DNA of 64,000 nucleotides, from contig NZ_CP114285.2 in the NCBI RefSeq assembly GCF_027111255.2, positions 2,852,001-2,916,000 on the forward strand, in the 5' to 3' direction. Numbering within the stretch: position 1 is the stretch's first letter; each line of letters starts with the position of its first letter. The translations under genes and the position numbers were made by a program. The notes below the pieces were generated by a model. That model saw nothing but the letters and a program-made list of their open reading frames with translations. It did no database searches and was not told where the DNA came from. Positions 38,984 through 46,926 of the stretch are shown piece after piece. This stretch comes from Flavobacterium flavigenum (GTDB lineage: Bacteria > Bacteroidota > Bacteroidia > Flavobacteriales > Flavobacteriaceae).

Positions 38984-39190
38984 TTATTCTTTTATATATT
39001 CCATGATATCTCCTGGTTGGCATTCTAATATTTCGCAGATGGTTTCTAATGTTGAAATACGAATTGCTTTTGCTTTTCCTGTTTTTAATATAGAAAGATT
39101 AGCTGTTGTAATTCCAATTTTTTCTGCCAGTTCGTTTGAGCGCATTTTGCGTTTAGCGAGCATTACGTCTAAGTTGATGATAATTGGCAT
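38984..39190 (-). CDS. XRE/Cro-CI-type helix-turn-helix regulator
   Basis: The 68-aa product is one HTH_3 domain of the small YozG-like kind: LAKRKMRSNELAEKIGIT, then the recognition region TANLSILKTGKAKAIRISTL and ETICEILECQPGDIMEY. It begins one base after the stop codon of the DUF2975 gene, so the two are cotranscribed. HTH plus DUF2975 pairs are common in Bacteria. Two 21-bp direct repeats over the operon promoter (40099-40140) are the obvious candidate operator for autoregulation. Confidence 0.9.
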   Translation of the reverse strand: MPIIINLDVMLAKRKMRSNELAEKIGITTANLSILKTGKAKAIRISTLETICEILECQPGDIMEYIKE

Positions 39191-39191
39191 A

Positions 39192-40067
39192 TTAAATAGT
39201 TAATTCGTTTTCTTCTTCTAGTGATCTTCCTCTTTCAATCAGTCTGGTTAGCAGCACCAAAATACTTCCTAAAAATAAGGCATAAAATTCTATATCTATA
39301 GTTGGATTAAATGTCACTCTGATATTTTGGAAATAAGTATTCTGCAAAGATGCTAAAACTTGTGGTTCGATCAATATATAATCAAATAAATTAGCGTCAA
39401 GGAAGCTGTAAATTATAGGGATTAACTGCGAGAACAGAAAAACATATCCTAATCCTTTAATGTAAGTTGAAAGAGGTTTTGAAAAATAAATTTCTTTAGC
39501 CAGTTCTCTTAAAATTAGCGCCAGAAAAATCATTTTTAGAATCAAAACAATACTGTTTAAATGTTCTCTTATTGCTAGCATGACGTTGGTAAAAGATTCG
39601 TTAGTCAATATTTTTAAATAAGCAGAATCTCCTTGAGGAGCATATCTTATGAATTTAAACCTTTTGGCTTGTTTGTGCAGATAATTTCCACTTCCATCAG
39701 CACCTACTGAAATACGATAATTGCTTTCAGAGCCAACATTGTAGACGTTTATAGCTTTTACTATTTTGTGATCCTTTAAATATGTGCTGTTGATTTGAGG
39801 ATAAGAGTCCCCTGCATATACCCCAAAACCTCCTTGACTTTTTCTTATAGAATCAGGAATTTGCAAAGTGAGTGTGGCAGGTACATAATAGCCTTCGGAA
39901 GTTTTGCTTCCCATTGTATATGTTGAGTTACCGCTTTTTACCACATATTGCCCATCTTTTCCAAAAAATTTTCCAGAAACAGCTGTTAGAAAAAAAAGAC
40001 TGTAAACAATAATACCAAATACTACAGCAAAGTAAAGGAACGATGCAAAATGCTTGACTGGATTCAT
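39192..40067 (-). CDS. DUF2975 membrane protein
   Basis: The 291-aa product has a transmembrane helix near 10-30 (FAVVFGIIVYSLFFL), a long extracytoplasmic loop (about 35-165), and three more helices in the C-terminal half (LILKMIFLALILREL, YVFLFSQLIPIIYSF, FYALFLGSILVLLTRL). It ends with an acidic tail. The C-terminal half is the DUF2975 region. The function is unknown; with the HTH gene one base downstream it may act as its membrane partner or sensor. The loop is longer than in minimal ~160-aa family members. Confidence 0.82.
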   Translation of the reverse strand: MNPVKHFASFLYFAVVFGIIVYSLFFLTAVSGKFFGKDGQYVVKSGNSTYTMGSKTSEGYYVPATLTLQIPDSIRKSQGGFGVYAGDSYPQINSTYLKDHKIVKAINVYNVGSESNYRISVGADGSGNYLHKQAKRFKFIRYAPQGDSAYLKILTNESFTNVMLAIREHLNSIVLILKMIFLALILRELAKEIYFSKPLSTYIKGLGYVFLFSQLIPIIYSFLDANLFDYILIEPQVLASLQNTYFQNIRVTFNPTIDIEFYALFLGSILVLLTRLIERGRSLEEENELTI

Positions 40068-40091
40068 AATAATTTATATTTTAATTTATTG

Positions 40092-40140
40092 CAAACTTAT
40101 AATTAATTATCGAAAAACAATAATTAATTATTAAAAAACG
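40092..40140 (-). promoter_or_regulatory. Promoter and tandem operator of the DUF2975-XRE operon
   Basis: On the minus strand TTG (40120-40118) and TAAGTTTG (40099-40092) are 18 bases apart, a good class promoter. Two direct copies of ATAATTAATTAT, each followed two bases later by AAAAAC, start at 40099 and 40120. The period of 21 bp is two helical turns and covers the -33 to -7 region. This geometry suggests cooperative binding of a dimeric repressor, most simply the XRE protein encoded by the operon. Confidence 0.65.
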
Positions 40141-40295
40141 ATTTTTATCTTGTTTACATACAATATTAAAAAGAATTGATTCATAATGTTTATTGGCAAT
40201 TTGGACTTTGCATCATTAGAATTTAATTGATTAAAAGTATTATTGTGTATCTTTATATTATTAGAATCTCTTTATAAAATATTGATCGTTTTATA

Positions 40296-40346
40296 AAAGC
40301 TCAGTAAGCTTTTATTCTTTCACTTTATCACAATGATAAAGTGAAA
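40296..40346 (+). promoter_or_regulatory. Paired hairpins in the leader of the NAD(P)-binding gene
   Basis: A first hairpin pairs aaaagct with agctttt near 40296-40313. A second is a perfect 13-bp inverted repeat, tttcactttatca/tgataaagtgaaa, with a CAA centre at 40318-40346, ending 29 bases before the ATG. A possible promoter (TTG 40227, TATCTTTA 40248) lies upstream, so both would be in the mRNA leader. It could be an operator or an attenuator. Confidence 0.45.
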
Positions 40347-40375
40347 TTATTTATGTCAAATTTTATAAAGAAAAT

Positions 40376-41014
40376 ATGAAAAATATAAAAAAAGTTGCCG
40401 TATTAGGCGGAGGCGGCAGAACTGGAAAATATCTTGTAAACCAGTTGTTAGAAAAAGGAATTAACGTAAAAGTTCTTTTAAGAAACCCGGAAACCTTTAC
40501 AATTCAAAATTCAAAAGTCGAAATTATTGAGGGTGATGCCATCAACGAAAGCACTATAAGATCTTTACTTGAAGATTGTGGCGCCGTACTTAGTACAATT
40601 GGACAACGGCCAGGCGAACCCATGGTTGCAAGTAATGCAACTAAAAATATCCTCAAAAACATGAATGATTTTGATATTCAGCGATATGTCTTGCTGGCAG
40701 GTATTAATGTCGATACACCATTTGATAAAAAGGGAGAAAAAACGATAGCTGCGACTAACTGGATGAAAGCCAACTATCCTGAAATTCAGCAAGACCGTCA
40801 ACTTACCTACGATTTATTAACTGAAAGTGATGTTAACTGGACATTGGTTCGTGTCCCGTTTATTGAATTTACTGATACCAGCTCCGAAATTATTGTAAAT
40901 CTTGAAGACTGTCCGGGAGATAAAATCAGCTCTTTTGACATTGCTGGCTTTATGGTTCAGGAAATGATTGAGGAAAAATTCGTTAGAAAATCACCTTTTA
41001 TAACGAATTTTTAA
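40376..41014 (+). CDS. NAD(P)-binding oxidoreductase-like protein (atypical SDR)
   Basis: The 212-aa product is a single Rossmann domain of the NAD(P)H-binding/NmrA-like group: dinucleotide motif VAVLGGGGRTGKYLVNQL, VKVLLRNPETF, VEIIEGDAINESTIRSLL, CGAVLSTIGQRPGEP, LTESDVNWTLVRVP. Such proteins often act as redox sensors or flavin/quinone reductases; this one's substrate is not evident and the SDR YxxxK motif is not clear. It stands alone, with an unusual double-hairpin leader and a strong terminator. Confidence 0.8.
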   Translation: MKNIKKVAVLGGGGRTGKYLVNQLLEKGINVKVLLRNPETFTIQNSKVEIIEGDAINESTIRSLLEDCGAVLSTIGQRPGEPMVASNATKNILKNMNDFDIQRYVLLAGINVDTPFDKKGEKTIAATNWMKANYPEIQQDRQLTYDLLTESDVNWTLVRVPFIEFTDTSSEIIVNLEDCPGDKISSFDIAGFMVQEMIEEKFVRKSPFITNF

Positions 41015-41026
41015 AAACCAGATTTG

Positions 41027-41058
41027 CAACAGCGGGTGATTAATCCCGCTGTTGTTTT
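41027..41058 (+). terminator. Terminator after the NAD(P)-binding gene
   Basis: The perfect stem caacagcggg/cccgctgttg with an 8-base loop is followed by TTTTAAT. Confidence 0.88.
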
Positions 41059-41076
41059 AATCTAAGTTCAATTTCA

Positions 41077-41084
41077 TAACTTTG
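41077..41084 (+). promoter_or_regulatory. Promoter -7 box of bioF
   Basis: TAACTTTG fits TAnnTTTG and ends only five bases before the bioF ATG at 41090; a TTG at 41052-41054 is 22 bases upstream. If used, the transcript would start at or next to the A of the start codon, that is, leaderless. Confidence 0.55.
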
Positions 41085-41089
41085 CTTTT

Positions 41090-42226
41090 ATGAAATTACC
41101 TGAAAATCTTATTCAAAAGCTTGAAACCCGAAAACAAAACAACGCGTTAAGACAATTACCGAGTTTTAATAACCGTGTTGATTTTTCTTCAAATGATTAT
41201 ATCGGATTTTCAAGGTCTGAAACCATTTTCAAACAGGCGCATCATTATTTGATTGAAAATGATATAATTCAGAATGGAGCTACAGGTTCGCGACTACTTT
41301 CCGGAAATCATTATCTATATCAAATTACAGAGACACATATAAAAGAATTTCATGAAGCAGAATCAGCTTTAATTTTCAATTCGGGCTATGATGCAAACGT
41401 TGGTTTTTTTAGCGCTGTACCGCAGCGAAATGATGTTATTTTATATGATGAATTAAGTCATGCTTCAATTCGCGATGGAATTTCGATGTCAAATGCTAAA
41501 TCTTACAAATTCGGCCATAATGATTTTGAAGATTTAGAGCGGTTAATTTTAAAATTTCCTGAGACAAATATTTATATTGTTACTGAAACTGTTTTTTCAA
41601 TGGATGGCGACTGTCCAAACCTGGAAGAATTAGTACAACTTACAGAAAAATACAATTGTTATCTGATAGTTGACGAAGCACACTCTCTTGGTGTTTTTGG
41701 AGATAAAGGAGAAGGCTTAATACAATCACTAAATTTGCACAACAGAATTTTTGCCCGAATAATGACTTTCGGAAAAGGGCTAGGATGTCATGGAGCAGTA
41801 GTTTTAGGAAATTCAGAACTTAAAGAATATTTAGTAAACTTCGCCAGAAGTTTCATTTATACAACAGGATTATCTCCTCATTCGGTTGCTACAATTTTAA
41901 TCGCATACCAGCAATTAGAAATTGAAAAACACACGATTGAAAAATTACGGCAAAACATCATTTTCTTTAATCAACAGAAAAATCTTTTGGGCTTAAAACC
42001 GATGTTTGTCCGAAGCAAATCAGCAATTCAATCCGCTATTATTCCGGGCAATGAAAATGTGAAACACATAGCCCAACAGCTACAGGACAAAGGATTTGAT
42101 GTTAAAGCTATTTTATCTCCAACTGTTCCGGAAGGCCAGGAAAGACTTCGTTTTTGTATTCACAGCTTTAATAGTGAAGAAGAAATCAGTGAAGTTTTAG
42201 AATTTATGAGAGATTTGATTTTTTAA
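41090..42226 (+). CDS. bioF: 8-amino-7-oxononanoate synthase (BioF-like)
   Basis: The 378-aa product is a PLP enzyme of the alpha-oxoamine synthase family, joining alanine to a pimeloyl thioester in biotin synthesis. Features: FSSNDYIGFSRSE, GATGSRLLSGNHYL, the stacking His in DELSHASIRDG, IVDEAHSLGVFG with the PLP Asp and His, and the PLP lysine near residue 229 in TFGKGLGCHG. The length is usual. Other biotin genes (bioD, bioA) lie 2.6 kb downstream. No bioC or bioH is in the window. Confidence 0.92.
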   Translation: MKLPENLIQKLETRKQNNALRQLPSFNNRVDFSSNDYIGFSRSETIFKQAHHYLIENDIIQNGATGSRLLSGNHYLYQITETHIKEFHEAESALIFNSGYDANVGFFSAVPQRNDVILYDELSHASIRDGISMSNAKSYKFGHNDFEDLERLILKFPETNIYIVTETVFSMDGDCPNLEELVQLTEKYNCYLIVDEAHSLGVFGDKGEGLIQSLNLHNRIFARIMTFGKGLGCHGAVVLGNSELKEYLVNFARSFIYTTGLSPHSVATILIAYQQLEIEKHTIEKLRQNIIFFNQQKNLLGLKPMFVRSKSAIQSAIIPGNENVKHIAQQLQDKGFDVKAILSPTVPEGQERLRFCIHSFNSEEEISEVLEFMRDLIF

Positions 42227-42438
42227 TTATTCCACAGAAATTAACCCAGGTTTTCATAAATAATCGCAAAAAAATTCGCTAATCTTTGTACACTCCCTGT
42301 TGTGTACCTCTGTGACATTATATTTTTTCCTCTCTAAGCTACTGGATTCTCTCAGTTTTAGAAAAAAGTTTAATTTTTTTTGTAACGTTTTAAATGTTTG
42401 GTCACTTACGAGCCGCAACCAAATAAATCAAAACTATT

Positions 42439-42627
42439 ATGAAATCGCAATCTTCTTTCTCGAAACAAAATATTTACAAATGTATCTTAGCCGCATTAGC
42501 TGGATTTTTATTCGCTTTGCTATTCAAGATCTTAGTAAAACTTATTAGTGTCGCTTTTTTAGTTATTATGGGATGTTTGGCACTTGGAACTATAGCTTCG
42601 TGGCAACGGAACAATTACAACAAATAA
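42439..42627 (+). CDS. Small membrane protein, hypothetical
   Basis: The 62-aa frame has two hydrophobic segments (about 14-33 and 36-55: CILAALAGFLFALLFKILVK, VAFLVIMGCLALGTIASW) with basic ends. It starts at ATG 42439. I recognise no family. The steady hydrophobic pattern and its place 73 bases before the TraB-like gene make it plausible as a real gene. A longer overlapping frame at 42300-42548 lacks such features. Confidence 0.5.
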   Translation: MKSQSSFSKQNIYKCILAALAGFLFALLFKILVKLISVAFLVIMGCLALGTIASWQRNNYNK

Positions 42628-42700
42628 TCAAAAGAGTTTCAATCATCAAATCAATCAAAAATTATCATCAATCAATTATCAATTTTAAATCAATCAAAAC

Positions 42701-43561
42701 ATGAAAAATTTAATCAAATCAACAATAGCAGTAGTACTATTTATTTTTAGCGGAACAATACATGCGCAAAAAAAAGCTCCTAAATTAGAAAACTCATTAT
42801 TATGGGAAGTTTCAGGAAATGGATTATCAAAACCTTCTTATTTATACGGAACAATTCATATGATTTGCTCCTCCGATTATTTTCTTTCAGATAAGACAAA
42901 AAAAGCATTCGAAGCTTCAGAGAAATTAGTTTTAGAAATTGATATGTCTAATCCTAAAGAAATGACTGATCTGCAGCAAATGGCAATGGGAAAAGAACCT
43001 CTTAGCAAAACTCTAAGTCCGGAGAATTTATCAAAATTAGATCATGTCTTAAAAAGCAATGGGATGACGGTTCAGCAGTTAGACAATTTTAAATTATTTA
43101 CAATTATGAGTCTGATATCTATGAAATCTTTCGGATGTAACGATTTGAAATTTTATGAAATGAATTTTATAGAAACTGCAAAACAACGAAAACTTCCAAT
43201 TATTGGACTTGAAACAGTAAATTCGCAAATGGAGGCATTCGCTAAAAGCTATACAGATACAGAAATGATTGATGCATTAAAAGAATCCAGTAGAGAAGAA
43301 ACCGCTAAACTTGTATCTCAATACAAACAGGAAAATATAACGGCTATATATGATGCATTTGCTACGAATAAGTCTATGAGTAAAAAAACAAAAGAAATTA
43401 TTCTTGACAACAGAAATGAAAACTGGATAAAACAACTACCTGGTTTAATGGAAAAAGAAAGTTTATTTATCGCAGTAGGATCAGCTCATTTAGCAGGAGA
43501 ATCTGGAATTATCAATTTACTAAAAAAAGCAGGATATATCGTAAAACCAGTAATGAAATAG
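42701..43561 (+). CDS. TraB/GumN family protein
   Basis: The 286-aa product has a signal peptide (about 1-22, GTIHAQ) and the TraB/GumN domain: LLWEVSGNGLSKPSYLYGTI followed by HM near residue 50, LVLEIDMSNP, a central KQRKLPIIGLETVNSQ, and the C-terminal AVGSAHLAGESGIINLLKKA. The GTIH and GSAHL motifs carry the probable metal-binding residues of this group, related to Tiki-type proteases. It should be periplasmic or exported. Activity is unproven. The sigma-factor gene follows after seven bases, so it is likely the first conserved gene of that unit. Confidence 0.88.
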   Translation: MKNLIKSTIAVVLFIFSGTIHAQKKAPKLENSLLWEVSGNGLSKPSYLYGTIHMICSSDYFLSDKTKKAFEASEKLVLEIDMSNPKEMTDLQQMAMGKEPLSKTLSPENLSKLDHVLKSNGMTVQQLDNFKLFTIMSLISMKSFGCNDLKFYEMNFIETAKQRKLPIIGLETVNSQMEAFAKSYTDTEMIDALKESSREETAKLVSQYKQENITAIYDAFATNKSMSKKTKEIILDNRNENWIKQLPGLMEKESLFIAVGSAHLAGESGIINLLKKAGYIVKPVMK

Positions 43562-43568
43562 TACTATT

Positions 43569-44072
43569 TTGAAAGAGAAAGAACAAGAATTTTTAAAACG
43601 GATAGAAAGTCATAAAGGAATTCTCTACAAAGTCTCGAAGATGTATATGGATAATTATGATGATCAGCAGGACTTGTTTCAGGAGATTGTCTGCCAGCTA
43701 TGGAAATCATATGATACTTTTCGGAATGAAAGCCAATTTTCGACCTGGATGTACAGAGTCGCGGTAAATACAGCAATTGTTTTTCTTAGAAAAGAAAAGC
43801 GAAAGGTAGATAAATACGAAATAGCTTCAGAAAATATTAAGGACGAAGAAGGAGATTCACACATCAAAGAAAGTCAGCTGGATCATTTTTATAAAGCAGT
43901 TCAAAAACTCGAAAAAATAGATAAAGCCATTATTTTTTATCAGCTGGAGGGATTCTCTCATAAAGAAATAGGTGAAAATCTTGGGATTTCTGAAGGGAAT
44001 GCCAGGGTAAAATTAAACAGGGCAAAAGAAAAATTAAAAGAAATAATTAAAAATCAGGGATATGGATTTTAA
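43569..44072 (+). CDS. ECF-type RNA polymerase sigma factor
   Basis: The 167-aa product has region 2 (LFQEIVCQLWKSYDTFRNES, FSTWMYRVAVNTAIVFLRKE) and region 4 (FYQLEGFSHKEIGENLGISE, ARVKLNRAKEKLKEI), with no region 1 or 3, as in sigma-70 ECF factors. The only start in a suitable place is TTG 43569, eight bases after the TraB-like stop codon. The 3' end overlaps the membrane-protein gene by 11 bases, the usual arrangement for a sigma factor and its anti-sigma factor. The target promoters are unknown. Confidence 0.92.
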   Translation: MKEKEQEFLKRIESHKGILYKVSKMYMDNYDDQQDLFQEIVCQLWKSYDTFRNESQFSTWMYRVAVNTAIVFLRKEKRKVDKYEIASENIKDEEGDSHIKESQLDHFYKAVQKLEKIDKAIIFYQLEGFSHKEIGENLGISEGNARVKLNRAKEKLKEIIKNQGYGF

Positions 44073-44676
44073 CGATATACAAAACGCATGGAATAACGAA
44101 AAGACAGAAAATGTCGTTCTTCCGGATAATTTAGAAAAAATACAATCAGCAAATACACCTTTGGATAAGATTCGGAAAAATCTTAAAAACGAACTTATAA
44201 TGCAGTCAGTCGCTGTATTATTAATCGGATTCACACCTTCTTCTTATAATTTTCCAGAAAAGTGGATTATGCCGTTTTACTTGTTCTTCAGCATATTTGT
44301 TGCAGTCTGTGTATACTATCTGGTAAAATTGTATGTTTTTTACAAAAGACTAAACAAGATCACTTTAAAAACAAAAGACAGTCTATATGAAACCTATTTT
44401 GACATAAGGCTTAATATGGAATTGTACAAAACATTCGGGTTTGCGCTGACACCTTTTATTGTTTTGTTTTTAATTGGTTTTTTATACAATCATTTTTCAA
44501 AAACGCCTGGTTTTGAAATAAGCAATTTTAGTAATTCACAGATGATTAGTGTTTTTGTACCAGTTGTATTTTCAATCTTATTCATGGGATTGTCTTTAGA
44601 ATGGTGGGTGCAGTACTTTTATGGAAAACATGCCAAAGAGATTAGAAAAGTAATCGACGAATTAAAAGAAGAATAA
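44062..44676 (+). CDS. Membrane protein, probable anti-sigma partner
   Basis: The 204-aa product opens with a soluble stretch (FNDIQNAWNNEKTENVVLPD and an amphipathic segment to about residue 50) and has four transmembrane helices (near 50-65, 72-93, 125-146, 158-180). Its position overlapping the sigma gene and its topology with a cytosolic N-terminus fit an anti-sigma factor, but I see no zinc-binding HxxxCxxC motif, so this is inference from context. Confidence 0.7.
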   Translation: MDFNDIQNAWNNEKTENVVLPDNLEKIQSANTPLDKIRKNLKNELIMQSVAVLLIGFTPSSYNFPEKWIMPFYLFFSIFVAVCVYYLVKLYVFYKRLNKITLKTKDSLYETYFDIRLNMELYKTFGFALTPFIVLFLIGFLYNHFSKTPGFEISNFSNSQMISVFVPVVFSILFMGLSLEWWVQYFYGKHAKEIRKVIDELKEE

Positions 44677-44715
44677 ATAACAAGCCCATCGTAACTGATG
44701 GGCTTGTTATTTTTA
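44677..44715 (+). terminator. Terminator of the sigma-factor unit
   Basis: The perfect stem aataacaagcccatc/gatgggcttgttatt with a 6-base loop begins right after the stop codon and ends in a T-run. Confidence 0.9.
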
Positions 44716-44739
44716 TTGGTATTTTTGTAGAGAATTTTA

Positions 44740-44823
44740 CACAGAGATTCACAAAGAAAAAGCAAAGATTCACAAAATTTTTATTCTTTGCGCTACTTTG
44801 TGCATCCTTTGCGAATCTCTGCG
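44740..44823. repeat. Dispersed CACAAAG/CTTTGCG-type inverted repeat
   Basis: The arms cacagagattcacaaag (44740-44756) and ctttgcgaatctctgcg (44807-44823) are imperfect complements, with further GCAAAGATTCAC and CTTTGTG copies between. The same vocabulary (ACAGA, TTCGC, CTTTGCG) appears at 42235-42315, 46870-46918, 55812-55832 and 62635-62682. It appears to be a degenerate dispersed repeat family. It reaches to within 15 bases of bioD and must include or abut its promoter. Confidence 0.6.
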
Positions 44824-44837
44824 AAACAACAAAACTC

Positions 44838-45455
44838 ATGAAAATATTTATTACAGGAATTTCAACCGACGTAGGTAAAACAATAACTTCTGCCATTGTT
44901 GTAGAAGCTTTAGAAGCAGATTACTGGAAACCGGTACAGGCCGGAGATTTAGACAATTCTGATACTCATAAAGTAAAATCCCGAATTTCAAATTCTAAAT
45001 CTCATTTTTATCCAAATGCTTATGAGTTAAACACACCGGCAAGTCCTCATCTGGCAGCTGAGATAGATAAAATTACAATTGATTTAGAACAAATTCAGGA
45101 ACCAAAAACTGATAATCATCTGGTTATTGAAGGCGCTGGAGGAATTTTTGTTCCGCTGAACGAAAAAGACACAATCGCTGATTTGATTCAGCCTGATTAT
45201 AAAATTATTGTAGTTTCAAGACATTATCTGGGGAGCATTAATCATACCTTATTGACTATTGAAGCAATTCAAAACAGAGGATTTCAGGTTCATGGAATTA
45301 TCTTTAGTGGAAGCGAAAATAAATCGACTGAAAGTTTGATTCTGAATAAAACCGGAATTAAATACATTGGAAGAATTGATGAAGAACCTTACTTCGACCA
45401 AAATGTAATTAAAGAATATGCCGATTTGTTTCGGGAGAATCTTTTAAAAATGTAA
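44838..45455 (+). CDS. bioD: Dethiobiotin synthase
   Basis: The 205-aa product closes the ureido ring of dethiobiotin from diaminopelargonate, CO2 and ATP. The P-loop variant GISTDVGKTITSA lies at the N-terminus, followed by YWKPVQAGDLDNSDT, ELNTPASPHLAA and LVIEGAGGIFVPLNE. The length is slightly below the usual 220-230 but all motifs are there. bioA follows after 61 bases, so bioD-bioA-ketoacyl synthase may be one unit. Confidence 0.95.
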   Translation: MKIFITGISTDVGKTITSAIVVEALEADYWKPVQAGDLDNSDTHKVKSRISNSKSHFYPNAYELNTPASPHLAAEIDKITIDLEQIQEPKTDNHLVIEGAGGIFVPLNEKDTIADLIQPDYKIIVVSRHYLGSINHTLLTIEAIQNRGFQVHGIIFSGSENKSTESLILNKTGIKYIGRIDEEPYFDQNVIKEYADLFRENLLKM

Positions 45456-45516
45456 AATGTATTTTGTAAAAAGTAAAATGCATCTATCCCACATCTGACA
45501 AAAAACATTTCACAAT

Positions 45517-46788
45517 ATGACTTTACAGGAAAAAGACAGCCAATATCTCTGGCATCCTTATACACAGCACAAAACTTCTCAAACCCCTATTGCTATTTCA
45601 AGAGGCGAAGGTGCCTTACTTTGGGACGAAAACAATAAAGAATACATAGATGCTATTGCATCATGGTGGGTAAATCCGTTTGGGCACAGTAACAAATTTA
45701 TTGCTGATGCGATTTACAAACAGCTCACAACTTTAGAACATGTTCTATTTGGTGGTTTTACACACGAACCTGCCATAAAAGTTGCGGAAAAATTAATGGG
45801 AATTTTGCCGAAGAACCAGCAGAAAATTTTCTTTTCAGACAATGGTTCCACCGCAGTTGAAGTTGCCATTAAAGTAGCTTTGCAGTATTTCTACAATAAA
45901 GGCGAAAAACGAACTACCATAATTGCTTTTGAAAATGCTTTTCACGGCGATACTTTTGCGGCGATGGCAGCAAGCGGGATTTCGTTTTATACTCAGGCTT
46001 TTCAGGGAATGTTTATCGATGTTGTCCGGATTCCGGTTCCGATTAAAGGACAGGAAAAAATTAGTTTTGATGCTTTGAAAGAGGTAATTCAGAATCATGA
46101 TTGCGCAGGATTTATTTTTGAGCCTTTGGTTCAGGGTGCTGCCGGAATGGTGATGTACGAGCCGGAATCTTTGGCAAAACTGATTGCCATTTGCAAAGAA
46201 AATAAAATCCTAACCATTGCCGATGAAGTCATGACCGGTTTTGGTAAAACCGGAAAAACCTTCGCAATGGATTATGTTGATGAAGATCCGGACATGATTT
46301 GTTTGTCTAAAGCTTTAACAGGAGGAACAATTCCGATGGCGATTACGACTTTTACTCAGAACGTTTTCGATGCCTTTTATGATGATGACATTAATAAAGC
46401 TTTGTTTCACGGACATACATTTACCGCAAATCCAACAGGTTGTGCTGCGGCTTTAGCCAGTATCGATTTATTGCAGACAGATGAAATACAGGCTAATATT
46501 AAAAGAATCAACAAAAATCATTTAAACTTTCAAAGGAAAATTGAAAACCATCCAAAAGTAATTACAGCCAGAACATTAGGCGTTATTTTTGCTGTTGAAA
46601 TAAAATCAGATACAGAGGAAAGCTATTATGGCTCCATGCGTACCAAATTGTATAATTTCTTTATTGACAAAGGAGTTATTTTACGTCCTGTTGGAAACAT
46701 AGTTTATATATTACCTCCTTACATCATGACTAACGAACAGCTTCAAAAGGTATATACTACAATTGAAGAAGCTATTGAAATGGTGTAG
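45517..46788 (+). CDS. bioA: Adenosylmethionine--8-amino-7-oxononanoate transaminase
   Basis: This 423-aa class III PLP aminotransferase makes diaminopelargonate, the substrate of BioD. Motifs are YLWHPYTQHKT, ASWWVNPFGHSN, FFSDNGSTAVEVAIKVALQY, FHGDTFAAMAASG, IADEVMTGFGKTG and the PLP lysine near residue 265 in CLSKALTGG, then FHGHTFTANPTGCAAAL. The paired Trp-Trp (SWWVN) and Tyr residues are typical of BioA rather than other class III enzymes. Length is standard. Confidence 0.97.
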   Translation: MTLQEKDSQYLWHPYTQHKTSQTPIAISRGEGALLWDENNKEYIDAIASWWVNPFGHSNKFIADAIYKQLTTLEHVLFGGFTHEPAIKVAEKLMGILPKNQQKIFFSDNGSTAVEVAIKVALQYFYNKGEKRTTIIAFENAFHGDTFAAMAASGISFYTQAFQGMFIDVVRIPVPIKGQEKISFDALKEVIQNHDCAGFIFEPLVQGAAGMVMYEPESLAKLIAICKENKILTIADEVMTGFGKTGKTFAMDYVDEDPDMICLSKALTGGTIPMAITTFTQNVFDAFYDDDINKALFHGHTFTANPTGCAAALASIDLLQTDEIQANIKRINKNHLNFQRKIENHPKVITARTLGVIFAVEIKSDTEESYYGSMRTKLYNFFIDKGVILRPVGNIVYILPPYIMTNEQLQKVYTTIEEAIEMV

Positions 46789-46794
46789 CTTTTG

Positions 46795-46859
46795 ACCATA
46801 TAAGTTATATAAGAAAATATAAGCAGCCAGCTTAAATGAACTTATATAACTTATATGGT
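46795..46859. repeat. Long stem-loop: perfect 19-bp inverted repeat
   Basis: The arm accatataagttatataag at 46795-46813 is exactly complementary to 46841-46859, with a 27-base loop. It lies six bases after the bioA stop codon. There is no T-run immediately after it. It may be a dispersed palindromic element or an mRNA stabiliser between bioA and the ketoacyl-synthase gene. Confidence 0.8.
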
Positions 46860-46926
46860 TTAATTTATTTAAAACCCTGCGAACTTTGCCAAAACTTTTG
46901 CGAACTTTGCGGTTAAATAAAAAAAA

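Larger units (their letters stand above)
40068..40375. other. Divergent regulatory region
   Basis: These 308 bases separate the DUF2975-XRE operon from the NAD(P)-binding gene. They hold the tandem operator and promoter at 40092-40140, a weak plus-strand promoter near 40227-40255, and the paired hairpins at 40296-40346. There is no ORF. Confidence 0.6.

Noticed and set aside
42300..42548. 82-codon plus-strand ORF overlapping the small membrane protein gene
   Set aside because: It crosses a repeat-like tract, is Cys/Phe-rich without pattern, and overlaps a better-formed membrane-protein frame.
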